Shown piece by piece: positions 25,301 to 35,918 of a stretch of DNA of 64,000 bases. Within the stretch, counting starts at the first letter, position 1, and every line of letters begins with the position of its first letter. The DNA comes from Oxytricha trifallax (taxonomy: Eukaryota; Ciliophora; Spirotrichea; Sporadotrichida; Oxytrichidae): assembly GCA_000711775.1 (NCBI GenBank), contig ARYC01017910.1:1-64000 (forward strand), given 5' to 3'. The translations under genes and the position numbers were made by a program. The notes under the pieces were generated by a model that had not been told where the DNA came from, did no database searches, and worked only from the letters and a program-made list of their open reading frames with translations.

Positions 25301-26086
25301 TTTAAGTTTATCAGAGCAAGAGACATTTTAGAAAGAATTAAATATGAAGACTCCCGTACCGAGCACTCATTCGATACATTGACACCAGACCAACGCCTAG
25401 AAATCCAAATGTTCCACTCCTTCAAGCAAGACCCCTACTTCAAACATTACTTGTATAACAACTTCAGGTAATTCTCTGAAGAAATGGATGATACCTTTGG
25501 CAGCTTCCCAGGTCCACAAACTAACAACATGCTTTATGATGTTCCTAAGTTTGATAGAATTAATCTCTATGATTTCAGAAGAGCTTTACCTCAGAAGGAA
25601 AGAGAAAGTAAATTGGATAGCAAGGGTTGCGCTTGGGGTTTCGGTAAACGTAAAAGATCTCAAGCTGTTGTTAGAGTCAAACCTGGAAAGGGTATTATTA
25701 ACATTAATGGTATGAGCATGCTAGAATATTTCCATCAAGCTCATCAGAGATATAGAATTCTATTGCCATTAACAGTTACTTAATACACTTGTCTTCTTGA
25801 CATAGATATAGAAAATTTACTATTTTCTATAACAAATAGGTAAGATAACTCCTTTTCTTAAATCCTTTAACATATATAAATTAATATCTGGACTCATGGT
25901 GGTGGTACTACAGGGCAGTGTGAGGCATGTGTACCAGCTATGGCCAAGGCAATCTAGAACTATGACGTCAAAACCAGACCAATTCTGAAATTCTTCAAGT
26001 TAATGCGCCACGATGGAAGAAATGTTGAGAGAAAGAAGCCAGGTCTCATTAAGGCTAGAAAGGGTCAAGTTTACAGAAGAAGATGA
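22340..26086 (+). CDS. MRPS9: Mitochondrial ribosomal protein uS9m with long N-terminal extension
   Basis: The C-terminal about 130 residues are a typical S9 domain: GFGKRKRSQAVVRVKPGKG, IININGMSMLEYF, LDIDIWTHGGGTTGQ, DGRNVERKKPGLIKARKG, RRR at TGA 26084. Upstream runs a hydrophilic extension of several hundred residues, starting MRVQNFARYLNRSEKMQQ, rich in Asp/Glu/Lys and Tyr. Supported IESs are 22531-22612 (pointer TCAAATT), 24003-24148 (TATTA) and 25810-25887 (ATAT). An insert at 22767-22844 is either an IES (AGGTT) or an intron. GT-AG introns are at 23164-23203 and 24719-24767. Junctions near 23390, 23600, 24300-24460 and 25230-25310 are unresolved. MDSs are colinear. Acts in the mitochondrial small ribosomal subunit. 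Confidence 0.9.
22531..22612. other. IES in uS9m gene, pointer TCAAATT
   Basis: TCAAATT at 22524-22530 and 22606-22612; deletion joins QRRRTVK to LMQEKNRDN in frame. Confidence 0.9.
24003..24148. other. IES in uS9m gene, pointer TATTA
   Basis: TATTA at 23998-24002 and 24144-24148; deletion joins FRKDGSTI to RSIEDYENI in frame. Confidence 0.75.
25810..25887. other. IES in uS9m gene, pointer ATAT
   Basis: ATAT at 25806-25809 and 25884-25887; deletion joins CLLDID to IWTHGGGTTGQ, exactly as the S9 fold requires. Confidence 0.88.
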
Positions 26087-26282
26087 GCAGACTCATATTA
26101 ATACAAATGTTTTAATCTAAGGTTGGAATATAGTGCTAAATTCTATATTTGCTTTGGTTTTATGCACTTTTATTTAACACTACATAATTAGTTCACTTTT
26201 CATATTCGCATAATTCATTTTGGCAAAATGAATTTCAAGATTAACGAAGTAAATAAATTAAGAACTCTTGATTCAAAAATTT

Positions 26283-27684
26283 TCATTTCAACAAATCCAA
26301 GAATTATCTATCCTTTTAATCTTATTCAAATTTTGAGCTCTCTTCTCTAATTATTACATTATTCATATTTCTGTTTTATTTCAAACTACCTCTATTAGAA
26401 TTTTTCCCTATGCTTTATCTATTACTATTAGAAACGCTACTTTGGTTATTACTCTGTAAATATTCCTTGCTCAATAATCCACTTCCAGCAATTGCAACCT
26501 CCGAATCTACTCTATTTCTGGAGCTTGAATTATTATCTGAATTTTTAATATGTTTTGAGTTGTTGTTCTACAAGTTTTAATCAACATCGCTAATCAAGCT
26601 ATTAGATCTTAGGCTGGTTTACTTTTACAGTTCAGCTTCCATCAAGATATATTCATAATCCTTTGGGGAGAAACTGCTTTTTATAGCTTCTTGTAGTTTA
26701 TACGACTGTCCACCATTTTCACCAAATTCTTCTAAATACTATAATGCATATGCAGGAAGGTTCCCAAACATATTGCTACTATTATTAGGATCGACTATAG
26801 GTTTTAGTCCACTAGAGAGATGTTTAGATTTCCTGTCATGATTTTCAAGAACACCAGGAAAAGAATGCTTTATTTTATTGTCTTTCTATAGACCAAGAAG
26901 TTAAAGCAGTTAAGGACTTTAAGTTTGAGGTCTTTCAGAATAATTGTGTTCTTATCGAGATGATTATGAGGGCAAACTGTATTTATCGTTAATCATTATA
27001 TGATTGTCCTTATGATCTCTGCTTAATGTCCTATACTGAAGTTTACTAGAAGGTTCTATGTTTGACTTTTATAGGGTAGCTCTGTCTGTGTGAATAGTAT
27101 CAGTTAAATTATCTGTCCTTAGAGGGAAAACCCCATTCATCATATCAATATAGCTTAATTTGTCGCCATATGCAATAGACACGAGTTTCTAGTTTAGTTT
27201 TTCAAGTTCAATGCATCTCTTTAGTAGACCATCAGCCTAATCAGCTTTCCTTTTGTGGTGATTGGTTAATTTTTACAAGTGAAAGTTCATTTTTCTCAAA
27301 ACTTCAAGTCTCTCCTTAAGAGATTTATTTTCCTCAGTCAATCTCCACTTCTCTTTATTATAGTCTTTCTTTAATGATAGACACTTATCCTCTAGTTTTC
27401 TTACTTTTGCAGAGGAGTTTCCAGCAGTCTGAAATATTTTGCTTTTTTGATTTAATTCATCTGATAGTACTTGATTTTTCTACTCTAGCATGTGAAAAAA
27501 TGGCAAATGATTCTCTACTGTTTACTACAAATCTAAAAATTAAGGAATTTTGTAAATAAAACTTACAATCTAAATCCTGTTCTAGCTGAAACTTTTGGAA
27601 ATGTGATTGGGCAAGTTCATCTCTTACTCTTCTATTTTCGATAGTTAGCTAACTTATCAAACGATCTTTGTAATCAGTAGGCAT
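26283..27684 (-). CDS. Coiled-coil protein, 455 aa
   Basis: ATG 27684, one 34-nt GT-AG intron (27533-27566), TGA at 26283; net 1368 nt. The N-terminal about 190 residues are strongly helical with heptad character (LIENRRVRDEL-like stretches, VRKLEDKCLSLKKDYNKEKW, LKERLEVLRKMNFHLQKL). The C-terminal half is Ser/Asn/Gln-rich with a folded-looking patch LPAYALQYLEEFGENGG. The gene is a single MDS. No enzymatic motif; a cytoskeletal or ciliary role would be a guess. Confidence 0.88.
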
Positions 27685-28120
27685 GTTAGAGGCTGCATCC
27701 GGTAAATGGAGAGTTAGAAATTACTAAAAAAAATAAGCAGATAAAAAATCAATTAACTTTTATAAGGATTTAGTACTATATTTATAAAAGTATCAATATA
27801 ATATATAATCTAATAATTTATAAAAATTAATGGATTATGTATTTGCTGTTTCATGATTATATAACTTTTTTGCATTTAATAAATTTTTGTGTTTATTTTA
27901 TGTTTAGCAATATTAATAATTAGTATTTAAAAAATATATTTTATGAATAGTTACAAATAAAACGATCCTTTAAAACTCAGATTTCAGGTATGTTATTTTT
28001 ATTTTAACATTAAGATTATGTTTTCATTATTATAATACTATAAACATTTACATTTTCTTATAAAATATTTTAAATTAATTAAATCAAGCTATTTTTTAAA
28101 AAATAATTATTAAAATTTAC

Positions 28121-30144
28121 TCATACCAAGACAAATCTTATAAATTACACAGTGCTATGAAATGATAGTGGATTTTAGCTCAAGACTTCAAAGTTGTTTG
28201 GTGTTGTCATTGATATAGGAATTTAGCTCTATGATGAGCTTAGTGGATTACTCTAGAAGTTTTACATTTGTTACTGCTGTTGCTAATGCTGTTTCATCTG
28301 CTGTTAATGCAAAATCTAGTCATAGTTCATTTTCAAAGTTAGATCAGACTATGAAAGTGCATTGGCTGCATTTCTAAACAGCTAATCCCTCACCTCTTGA
28401 TTTCTTCTCTCGAGATCCTCTCGCTTCTTTTCTTCCTCTTCTAAAGTAGTAATTAGATCTTGAAACTTATTCTAGTAAAGTTTGTAGTAGTCCTCGCTTT
28501 TAATCACATTATCTTGGTTGTTCTGAGACTCATTAATTGTGTTGTTTTTAGTGCTCTTCTTTGAATTTTTTCTCTTTGAACCTGCAGCTGCGATTCCTAG
28601 TAAAGTTTAAGATCTGGATACATTGTGATTTGGTGCAAGCATACTTCCATTATTGGAAGACACTATCCCTAAACTTCCATTCGCTGTTTGTTATTAAGTA
28701 CCAATCATGTTCATACCACCGACTAGAGTGTTTTGCATAAAAGTCAAGCCAAAACCATTGTTGCTAACTGTGGTAGATTTATTGTTAGTAGAATTTCCAT
28801 TTCTCTAGGTTAAATCTATACTGTCGAGTTTTAAATGATTATTACTCTAAAATCCATTTCTATTTACAAAAGAACTAAAGGAGTTTTAAGTATTCTTGTT
28901 AAGTATCATTTAGAGGTTGTCTGAGCTATATTTTTAGGCAATTTCTTAATTAGCTTAAATATTGTGATTATTCTAGAGTTATTCGTCTGATTGAGACAAA
29001 AGGTACTGATTGAATTAATTGCTGTTTAATAAATCACCTCCTAAATTCTATTAACCTTAAAATTTTTGATTGCATAATTTAAAGCTATTTATCTGTTAAT
29101 TGCTTAACTGTCCAATCGCAGCACCAGACCCTGCACTATTAAAAAGCTGAGTATTTAATGTTGGCCCCTATCCACCGCTAGAATTCATATTAGCTGTCCT
29201 CTGGCTATTCTAGGTCGTAATGTTGAAAGCTCTGCTCATAGGACTTTGAGACTGTTTCTTAAGCTATTATGTTAAGCTTAATTGCTATTTGTACTTCATA
29301 TACTCATTCATCATTTACTATTACTGCTAGGCTTAATTTTATTAGCTGTGTTCCTAAACTTATTATTGTAGAAATACATTTGAATTTGGAAAATTAATTA
29401 TAATTAAATTAATAATAAATCAAAATCGTGGCAGTTAAAGTTGGCCAATTTAACGATCTAGGGCTCATTCGATAGAGAATTCAAAATTAACTGGACTTTA
29501 TTATTGGCGGTACTATTTTATCGCATCCCTGGAGCGAGATAACTTCACTTTAATTAAACTTATCTAAATTCATTAAATTATACCCTCACATTAAAGTGAA
29601 GTTATCTCGCTCCAGGGATGCGATAAAATAGTACCGCCAATAATAAAGTCCAGCTAATTTTAAATTCTCTATCGAATGAGCCCTAGATCGTTCAAATTGG
29701 CCAACTTTAACTGCCACGATTTTGATTTATTATTAATTTAATTATAATTAATTTTCCAAATTCAAATGTATTTCTACAATATTGAGACTAAGACATTTAC
29801 ATCAGCATTTATTAAGGCAAATGCTGACTTTTCATGTTAAATGCTATTTACTCCTATATCTAATTTGACTATTTTTACATTTCTTATTATTACCTAAGCG
29901 ATATTTCCCTCTACATCAGTTCCTCTTAACTCAAATTATTGGTACCTAAATTTTTAAGTGAACCTTGTGAAGTAATTTGCTGCAATTTTTGCTAAGAATC
30001 GTTCATTGACATTTACTTTTTTGGTGATATGACTTTTAACATAGCCTCAACATTGTGGTCGTAGCTTTAATCTTAACCATTCATATTATTTAGGCTGATG
30101 TAATTATTAGTGTTTAAAAGTTGACTTTGTTTGGAACTATCCAT
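28121..30144 (-). CDS. Gln/Asn-rich protein, 535 aa, ORF split by a palindromic IES
   Basis: ATG 30144 (MDSSKQSQLLNTNNYISLNN), TGA at 28121. Low-complexity Gln/Asn/Ser sequence with a short basic segment (AAAGSKRKNSKKS) and a Lys/Glu helix near the C-terminus (ITTLEEEEKKREDLERRNQ). A TA-flanked palindromic element (29366-29779) interrupts the frame within a Gln run; removing it with one TA leaves 1608 nt = 536 codons. The basic patch could be a nuclear localisation signal, so a nuclear role is possible but unproven. The gene lies 437 bp upstream of the coiled-coil gene on the same strand. Confidence 0.87.
29366..29779. mobile_element. TA-flanked palindromic element, family 1, copy B (acts as an IES)
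   Basis: Ends TTGTAGAAATACATTTG and complement, TA at 29364-29365 and 29780-29781, nearly perfect arms of about 195 bp. It sits inside the coding frame of the 535-aa protein. The surrounding repeat CAATA could serve as pointer; removing element plus one TA gives SQSQQQVQEHSQ in frame. Confidence 0.93.
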
Positions 30145-30757
30145 TTTTTATAAGTTTTTTATTAATTTCGTTAGTGGTCAACACTGAGATTATTTTTATT
30201 TCTGTTTGTTTTTAAGATTTAATATTTATATTTTTAATAAAATTATGCATTTTGCCTAATTTATTTATTTATTTTTCTTATTTAATTTATATCTTTGATT
30301 TTAAATTATTTCCTAATTATAATTACTTGATTTAAAAGAAAATTATATGGAAAGGAATATTTATCCTAATATAAAAAAATTAAGTTATTTTTAATAAATA
30401 AAATGCTTTAAAATTAAATTATTTATTAATAAAATTAGACTTTAAATCTTAAAACTTTTTATAAGTAAAAAATCTTAAATTCTATAATTATTTCGCAGAT
30501 TATGTGAGGAATTATTCATTTGAAAATACAAAATGAAAATACATTACATTTATTTATATATATTCTTCTTTATTTCTTAGTATTCTTTTTGATTTATATT
30601 TTTAATATGTTAAATAAACAAAAATTTAATGAAAAATTTTGAAGGAATAAAAGAATTTATATTTTGGTTAATTAATTTATTCCTAATTTAATTTCTTCCC
30701 TTAAATTCTTAAAAATTGCTCTAAATATAATATCTATTATATTGATTTTATTCCTAT
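30145..30757. other. Intergenic AT-rich DNA
   Basis: No ORF or repeat seen between the two minus-strand genes. Confidence 0.5.
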
Positions 30758-32063
30758 TCAAAACATAAAACTGTCGTAATATTGATTGGCCTAGGTCTTC
30801 ATAATATCCATCATAATTCTCTGCTCAGCTCTATATTGACTCTCACTCTCTCTAAATTTTACATTCATAGTGCACTCCCCGTCGAAATCATTCACAGTGC
30901 CAAAGTATTATGGCTCATAGAACTTAAACTGTAGGTTAAGATCAATGAGAAAATAAAAAAAACATCATTTAAAATGTTTCACTTTAGGTTTATCTCCAAA
31001 TTCAAATTCATTTTCAAGAATAGAGAAATCAGGTCGGCCTTCCTCAAGATTCTTTTCATAAGTTTTAGAGATTTAAGGTTTTATCTATTTGACTATGACG
31101 CTCTTAGAGTCTGCTTGAATTTATGGCAAATTCTAGTAACGTGATTATTGCTGTGACATAGAAGATTGTTATTAAGTTTATGCCTGATTTTACAGTTAAG
31201 TATTGATATTGGTTTGATCATTTTACTGCTTTAATGGATCGACATATTGCTTATGCTTTGGAGTCTTTTATTGATGAACAGATTACTGCTATAAATTCTG
31301 TGATTAAGATTAATTATGTGAAAATCCAGTATCATGCATGTGGCTTTAATTGTAGTTTACTTGAGATAGTGGTTGATTTTTAATTGGGATTCCAAATTCA
31401 GTCCCGTTTGAAAAGGAATGTTTTATAACTACTGGTTATTGATGCACTTAACTTACACTGAAATTATTAAAATTAATCCCCTATATAAAGCTATATTTAT
31501 CTAATTATAGTACATAAAAAATTTTAATTTTATTTTTCACTGCTTTTCGTGATATTATTTAAACTTTTTTAGCTTAATTAATTATTTGAGACAATAGTCG
31601 ATTACATTTAGCTGAAGTTATTATTTTACTTGGCTTGATATGGCTGAGGTTTAAAGCTGTTTGGCATCAAGTCATCCCCATCATCATCCTCGATTAGTTC
31701 TTGTTATTATAAATTTTGATATTAATTGGGTTACTAATTGTTATTGAGAGTGCTTTGAAACATTATCCCGCTTCCAGCACCTCCCCTTCCAAATGTGTTC
31801 ATGCTCTGCATTTGTGATTAATTTCCAAAAAAAAGATAAATTATAGATCATAAATTAGATTGTGATCTTTAAAGATAATTTCCACTGATAATACTTTGCT
31901 ATTATTATGAAGAGCCCAACGCCTGGTTATTATTATTAGTATTGACGAATGATGGTGGATTTTGCTAGTAATACTGATCCATTTCTGAGACTTCCTGCTC
32001 GAGCATCTTAAGTCGCTCATCAATAGCGAGGACATTGTCGAACACTGCCGAGTTTAAATTCAT
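30758..32063 (-). CDS. Hypothetical protein, 248 aa, 3 MDSs and one intron
   Basis: ATG 32063 (MNLNSAVFDNVLAIDERLKM), a short coil, a Gln/Asn-rich linker, an acidic patch (IEDDDGDDLMP), then a compact C-terminal half (EEGRPDFSILENEFEFGD, FKFYEPQYFGTVNDFDGEC, AEQRIMMDIMKTQANQYY) ending at TGA 30758. IES 31827-31883 (pointer TAATTTCC), IES 31160-31607 (pointer ACAT) and a GT-AG intron 30929-30982. The net length is 747 nt, exactly 249 codons, which supports the joins. Alternatively the last MDS starting at ATG 31159 is a separate small gene. Family unknown. Confidence 0.8.
31160..31607. other. IES, pointer ACAT
   Basis: ACAT at 31156-31159 and 31604-31607; 448-bp insert. Deletion joins NNFSQM to SQQQSRYQ in frame. 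The short pointer keeps this tentative. Confidence 0.68.
31827..31883. other. IES, pointer TAATTTCC
   Basis: TAATTTCC at 31819-31826 and 31876-31883; deletion joins SIISGN to QSQMQSMNTF in frame. Confidence 0.9.
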
Positions 32064-32580
32064 ATTTGTATTTATATTTTAATTTAATTGTTTTTAATTT
32101 ATACTCAGTCCCTCTATATCATTTTTAGAAGAAGCGACATGATAAAAATATTAATTTCATAATGATAAAATGATAGAATGATAGTCTTAAACTTAATTGT
32201 TAAATAAATCTATATATGAATAATTATAATATCTTTTGGGTAATTGATTATACAACTATAACTCACTGGATTTATTTATTCTTATTAATTTATTGCTTAA
32301 CTTCCCTTTTTAAACTTGCAATATATAAAATTGTTCATTAAAAATGATAACTTAAAATTTTAATCAATATTTTTATTTTCCTTTTATAAATTTGGTTGGT
32401 TAAGTACTATAAATGTTAATATAGAAGTTTTGCTAATGTTCATTTTTTATTGATGATATTACATGAATTATCATAACGAAAATATGCCAGAAAATTTATA
32501 TAATTTCTGAAAGAGTGAAAACATAAATTATGTTATATTTCTATTAAAAACAACAACCTAACTAATTATTAATATATAAT
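32064..32580. other. Intergenic AT-rich DNA
   Basis: No gene or repeat recognised. Confidence 0.5.
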
Positions 32581-35360
32581 TCATTGAGTTGATGCATCTT
32601 TATTATCACCAGCTGTCGTTTATTGTTTGCTATTTCCATTATTAGCGTCTTCATCTTAGAACTGCTTGTCTTTGTTGTGAGTGGGTTCTTAGTCGATTGG
32701 GTCCTCTGTGAATTTAATGTTGCAGTCGTAGATATCAACTAATTCTTCGTTGCTCATCTCTCCAATGTTTTCAAGGCCAACCTTAAATCTAATTAATTCG
32801 TTCTTGTCAAGAGCCATTGATCCAAGTGACTTGAATTTACTTTCCATAAATTAAGATAAAGTACTGTAATTTGATTCTTTAATTAACTGGAAATAAAAAT
32901 AATGTGAAAAAGTACTTTGTAAGACTTCATGGAGTGCTATGGTAGTGTTTCTGGCATGTCCACCAGGGTGTAAAATCATGCCTGAATCTAGAGTTTTGCC
33001 TTGTTTAGTTACTATTTGCACTGAAGTTGGAATGCCCTCTGGGTAAGCTTTGTCATATTCTGGACCACCATGAGCGAATTCAATCTATACATATTAATTT
33101 TAAGTAAATCTGCAATCCATTATTGATAAGCAGTGTAGTTTATAAGAAAGTAATACAGATATAAACTTACCTTTTCCATGATATCTCTTGTAATTTAGTT
33201 GTTTAAAGCAGTGTAGGAATAATCCATGGGTTTGAGCATGAGGGCTTTCCAGAGCTCATCTGAGCAGTCTGATAGTTGTTGGCATTCCAGCACTTTATCG
33301 TATTTATTGAAAGCTTTTCTTAGGAGAGTTGCTACGATATACACCATTGAGTGATAATGCTATTTAAATTAGCACTTTACCAAAGTACCACATATAAAAG
33401 CATATAAATTATAGCATAATTATAGCATTATCATAAAATTAAGTGATCAGCAGATTATCTAGTTTTTGGATTGCGTTTTGCACTATCTCCAATTATACTA
33501 AATGCTGGTTCATAAGAAGTTATCTTTATTCTCTCTATGTTATGTTAAAAAAAAACATGCATTTTAATATATTGATCATTTATCTAGACATGTGTTAAAA
33601 AATCTTGAGAATTATTATTAATAATACTAAATATAATTGATTTTGGAATTAATAATTGAAATTAAATTAATATAATTACAAATTTGTGACAGTTAACTTT
33701 TCGAAAACCTAAATAATATGGTACTTTATTATATACAATTTAAAATAAGCTAGACTTTACTCTTGGCGGTACTATTTTATCTCATCCCTTGAGCGAGATA
33801 AATCGATTCTAATTTTAGGTGATTTGTTAATTATATTTTTATGCAAAAATAAAACTTAAGTTATTTCGCATTAGAAATGCGATTGAGGGTTGCCGTCATT
33901 TGGCAAATCCAGCTTATTTTAAATTTTCTATCGACCAAGTACCATTATGTCTAGGTTTGGACAAAGTTATTTACCACAAATTAGCAATGTATAGAAATTT
34001 AATTTAATTTATAATTACAAATCATGTATATTCAGTGATAATAAATAGCAGGATCACGATCAAATAGTACACTTAGCGCATCTTCTTTTAACAAATCAAG
34101 CACGCCTTGAATAGCTCCAGCACTCTAGTGTTCATACAGACCTAGTTTGAAATGCATGTTCATGACTGCGAAATCAGTTCCTTTACTTCCAAGAACGATA
34201 TCAAAGGGTGAAAATTCATTAGACTCAGTTGGTTTGAATTGTCTGAATAAAGCCTCAGGGTTGCGGAAGATATCTTTTGGGCCATTGAATCCACGCATTG
34301 CACGGTGTACGCTCATGCAAGCCACTTCGGTTGAAAGTGCAGCTGATGCACCTTTACTGTCACTTAGTTGTTTTCCAGCTCTGATTGCTCTCCAAGGAAC
34401 GTATTATGGAGTGAAACATAATTGAGAACTAAAAATTATAGTTGAGTTCATTTTATTTAAAATTGCTATCAGAATAGTGAGCCACAGTCATTCCTACAGC
34501 ATTTTCAATTTATTCTGGAGTAGCGCCAAGCATAGCTCCATAAGTTACTGCACTAGCTATGGCTCCATGTAAAACATGATCTATCTTATATGTTTTCAAT
34601 GAAAATACTTCTGCAAGTCATTCTTGCTTATATTATTTAGCATTAATTCCTACTAAGATTTTGTTTAATCATTAAACTACAATTAGAAGTCTACCTCTTA
34701 TCTCATCTAGTAAGATCATTCCCTTTAACGCATCCATACCAGTATATTCTGGATTATTATGACATGCTGATATAACTACTGGATAAAAATCATTATGCCC
34801 AAATTCACCTGCCTAATGCCCTTCTAAATGTGCGTCATACCCAAACACTGTACCATTTGCATCCCATTCTCTAACTGCTGACACATTTGACACAATCGCC
34901 TTTTCAGCATGTACCCACAGTTTAGAGCCCATACATTTGCTCAAGAAATGCATGCTATTTTTCTACTTTTTATCTGGATTGACACTATACAAGTTTATTG
35001 CTTCGTCTCTGAACAAATTTGGGGCGTTTGTTCTCATGGAAATTGCTGAAATACCGCACAATACTGCATCTGTGTGAAATAACTATACACGCTTGTACAC
35101 CTCATTTATAAAATTAAAACTATCAGTAAGTACAAACAACGTTTCTTCAACTTTATATGAGAGCATTAAAAATATTTTGTTTTCATTTTTTCCCATTAAT
35201 TAAATAAAACCTCATCATCTATCTTTTTATTGTCCTATTTCATAAATTCAACTGCATATTCTCCTAAACCCCTCGCTTAGTTACTATTCTTAGGTAATGT
35301 TATAGTTGAAAAGTTTCTCTAGCTTTTTATTGTTTGCGATCTACGCAAATTAAATTTATT
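32581..35360 (-). CDS. prpD: 2-methylcitrate dehydratase / MmgE-PrpD family protein, 6 MDSs
   Basis: Dehydrates 2-methylcitrate in the methylcitrate cycle of propionate breakdown (known for the family). Motifs in order: ARGLGEYAVEFM, WVHAEKAIVSNVSAVREW, AGEFGHNDFYPVVISA, LLDEIRGRLAEVFSLKTYK, IDHVLHGAIASAVTYGAML, WRAIRAGKQLSDSKGASA, MILHPGGHARNTTIALHE. An N-terminal Arg/Ser/Thr-rich segment (LRRSQTIKSQRNFSTITLP) fits a mitochondrial targeting peptide; the start codon is not resolved. IESs are 35106-35215 (ACCTCAT), 34620-34691 (AAGTC), 34404-34476 (TA), 33359-34042 (AGTGATAAT) and 32866-32916 (AAAGTACT), with an intron at 33085-33170. The C-terminal tail (about 70 residues, Gln/Asn/Asp-rich) is extra. 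TGA at 32581. MDSs are colinear. Confidence 0.94.
32866..32916. other. IES in prpD, pointer AAAGTACT
   Basis: AAAGTACT at 32858-32865 and 32909-32916; deletion joins ALHEVLQST to LSQFMESKF in frame. Confidence 0.9.
33359..34042. other. 684-bp IES in prpD containing a decayed palindromic element, pointer AGTGATAAT
   Basis: AGTGATAAT at 33350-33358 and 34034-34042. Deletion joins RDPAIYY to HSMVYIVATL in frame. The right-hand part is a degenerate family-1 palindrome whose terminus coincides with the right pointer; about 260 bp to its left are unrelated AT-rich DNA. Confidence 0.9.
33620..34040. mobile_element. Family 1 palindromic element, copy C (decayed)
   Basis: Retains GTGACAGTTAAC, CTTGGCGGTAC, GAGCGAGATAA and the mirrored TTGCCGTCATTTGGCAAATC region, but arms match poorly and the ends have lost the clean TTGTAG motif. 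Lies within the prpD IES 33359-34042. Confidence 0.82.
34404..34476. other. IES in prpD, pointer TA
   Basis: TA at 34402-34403 and 34475-34476; deletion joins GMTVAHY to VPWRAIRAGK, the continuity expected from the PrpD family. Confidence 0.85.
34620..34691. other. IES in prpD, pointer AAGTC
   Basis: AAGTC at 34615-34619 and 34687-34691; deletion joins DEIRGRL to AEVFSLKTYK in frame. Confidence 0.9.
35106..35215. other. IES in prpD, pointer ACCTCAT
   Basis: ACCTCAT at 35099-35105 and 35209-35215; deletion joins NKKIDDE to VYKRVQLFHTD in frame. Confidence 0.9.
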
Positions 35361-35918
35361 ATTATATATTTATTATAATTTACATTGAGTATGTTATATT
35401 ATATGTTAACTAAACTTGCAAATAGTGATGTAATTTTTGCATTTTCTTTATTTTCTGAATAAAAAGTGAATCTGTCTTGTTAAGGAGTGATTTTATGACT
35501 GTCCGCCTGTTACCTTTAATTATAAAATTAAGGATTATAATTAATTTTATAACTATTTAGAGAGAATTTTTCATTAGATTTGATTAATTCTATAACACTT
35601 ATAAGATAAAAATTCCTTCGCAATGTTTGTATATGATAAATTGATAAAATTTAATCACTTTCTTTAATCTTATTAAGAAAAATATTAGAAATTTCCAATT
35701 TAAGTTTTTTATTAATTTAGTTTAATATTTATGAAGTAAAGCTTCCAAATTATTTCAATATTGCTGTTTAAAGATTGGTAATTGAAACAAATCAACTTAA
35801 ACTTAATCATTAATGCTGAAAAATTATGAATTTGGGAGATTATTTAACATTTAATATATTAATATTCATATATTTAGTATTTAATTGACTGGCTAATAGT
35901 TATTCGTTTTTAAGTTAA

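Noticed and set aside
27374..27559. Plus-strand 61-codon ORF
   Set aside because: Lies over the intron and first exons of the minus-strand coiled-coil gene, whose frame is intact over 455 codons.
34147..34425. Plus-strand 92-codon ORF
   Set aside because: Antisense of the PrpD segment containing RAIRAGKQLSDSKGASA.
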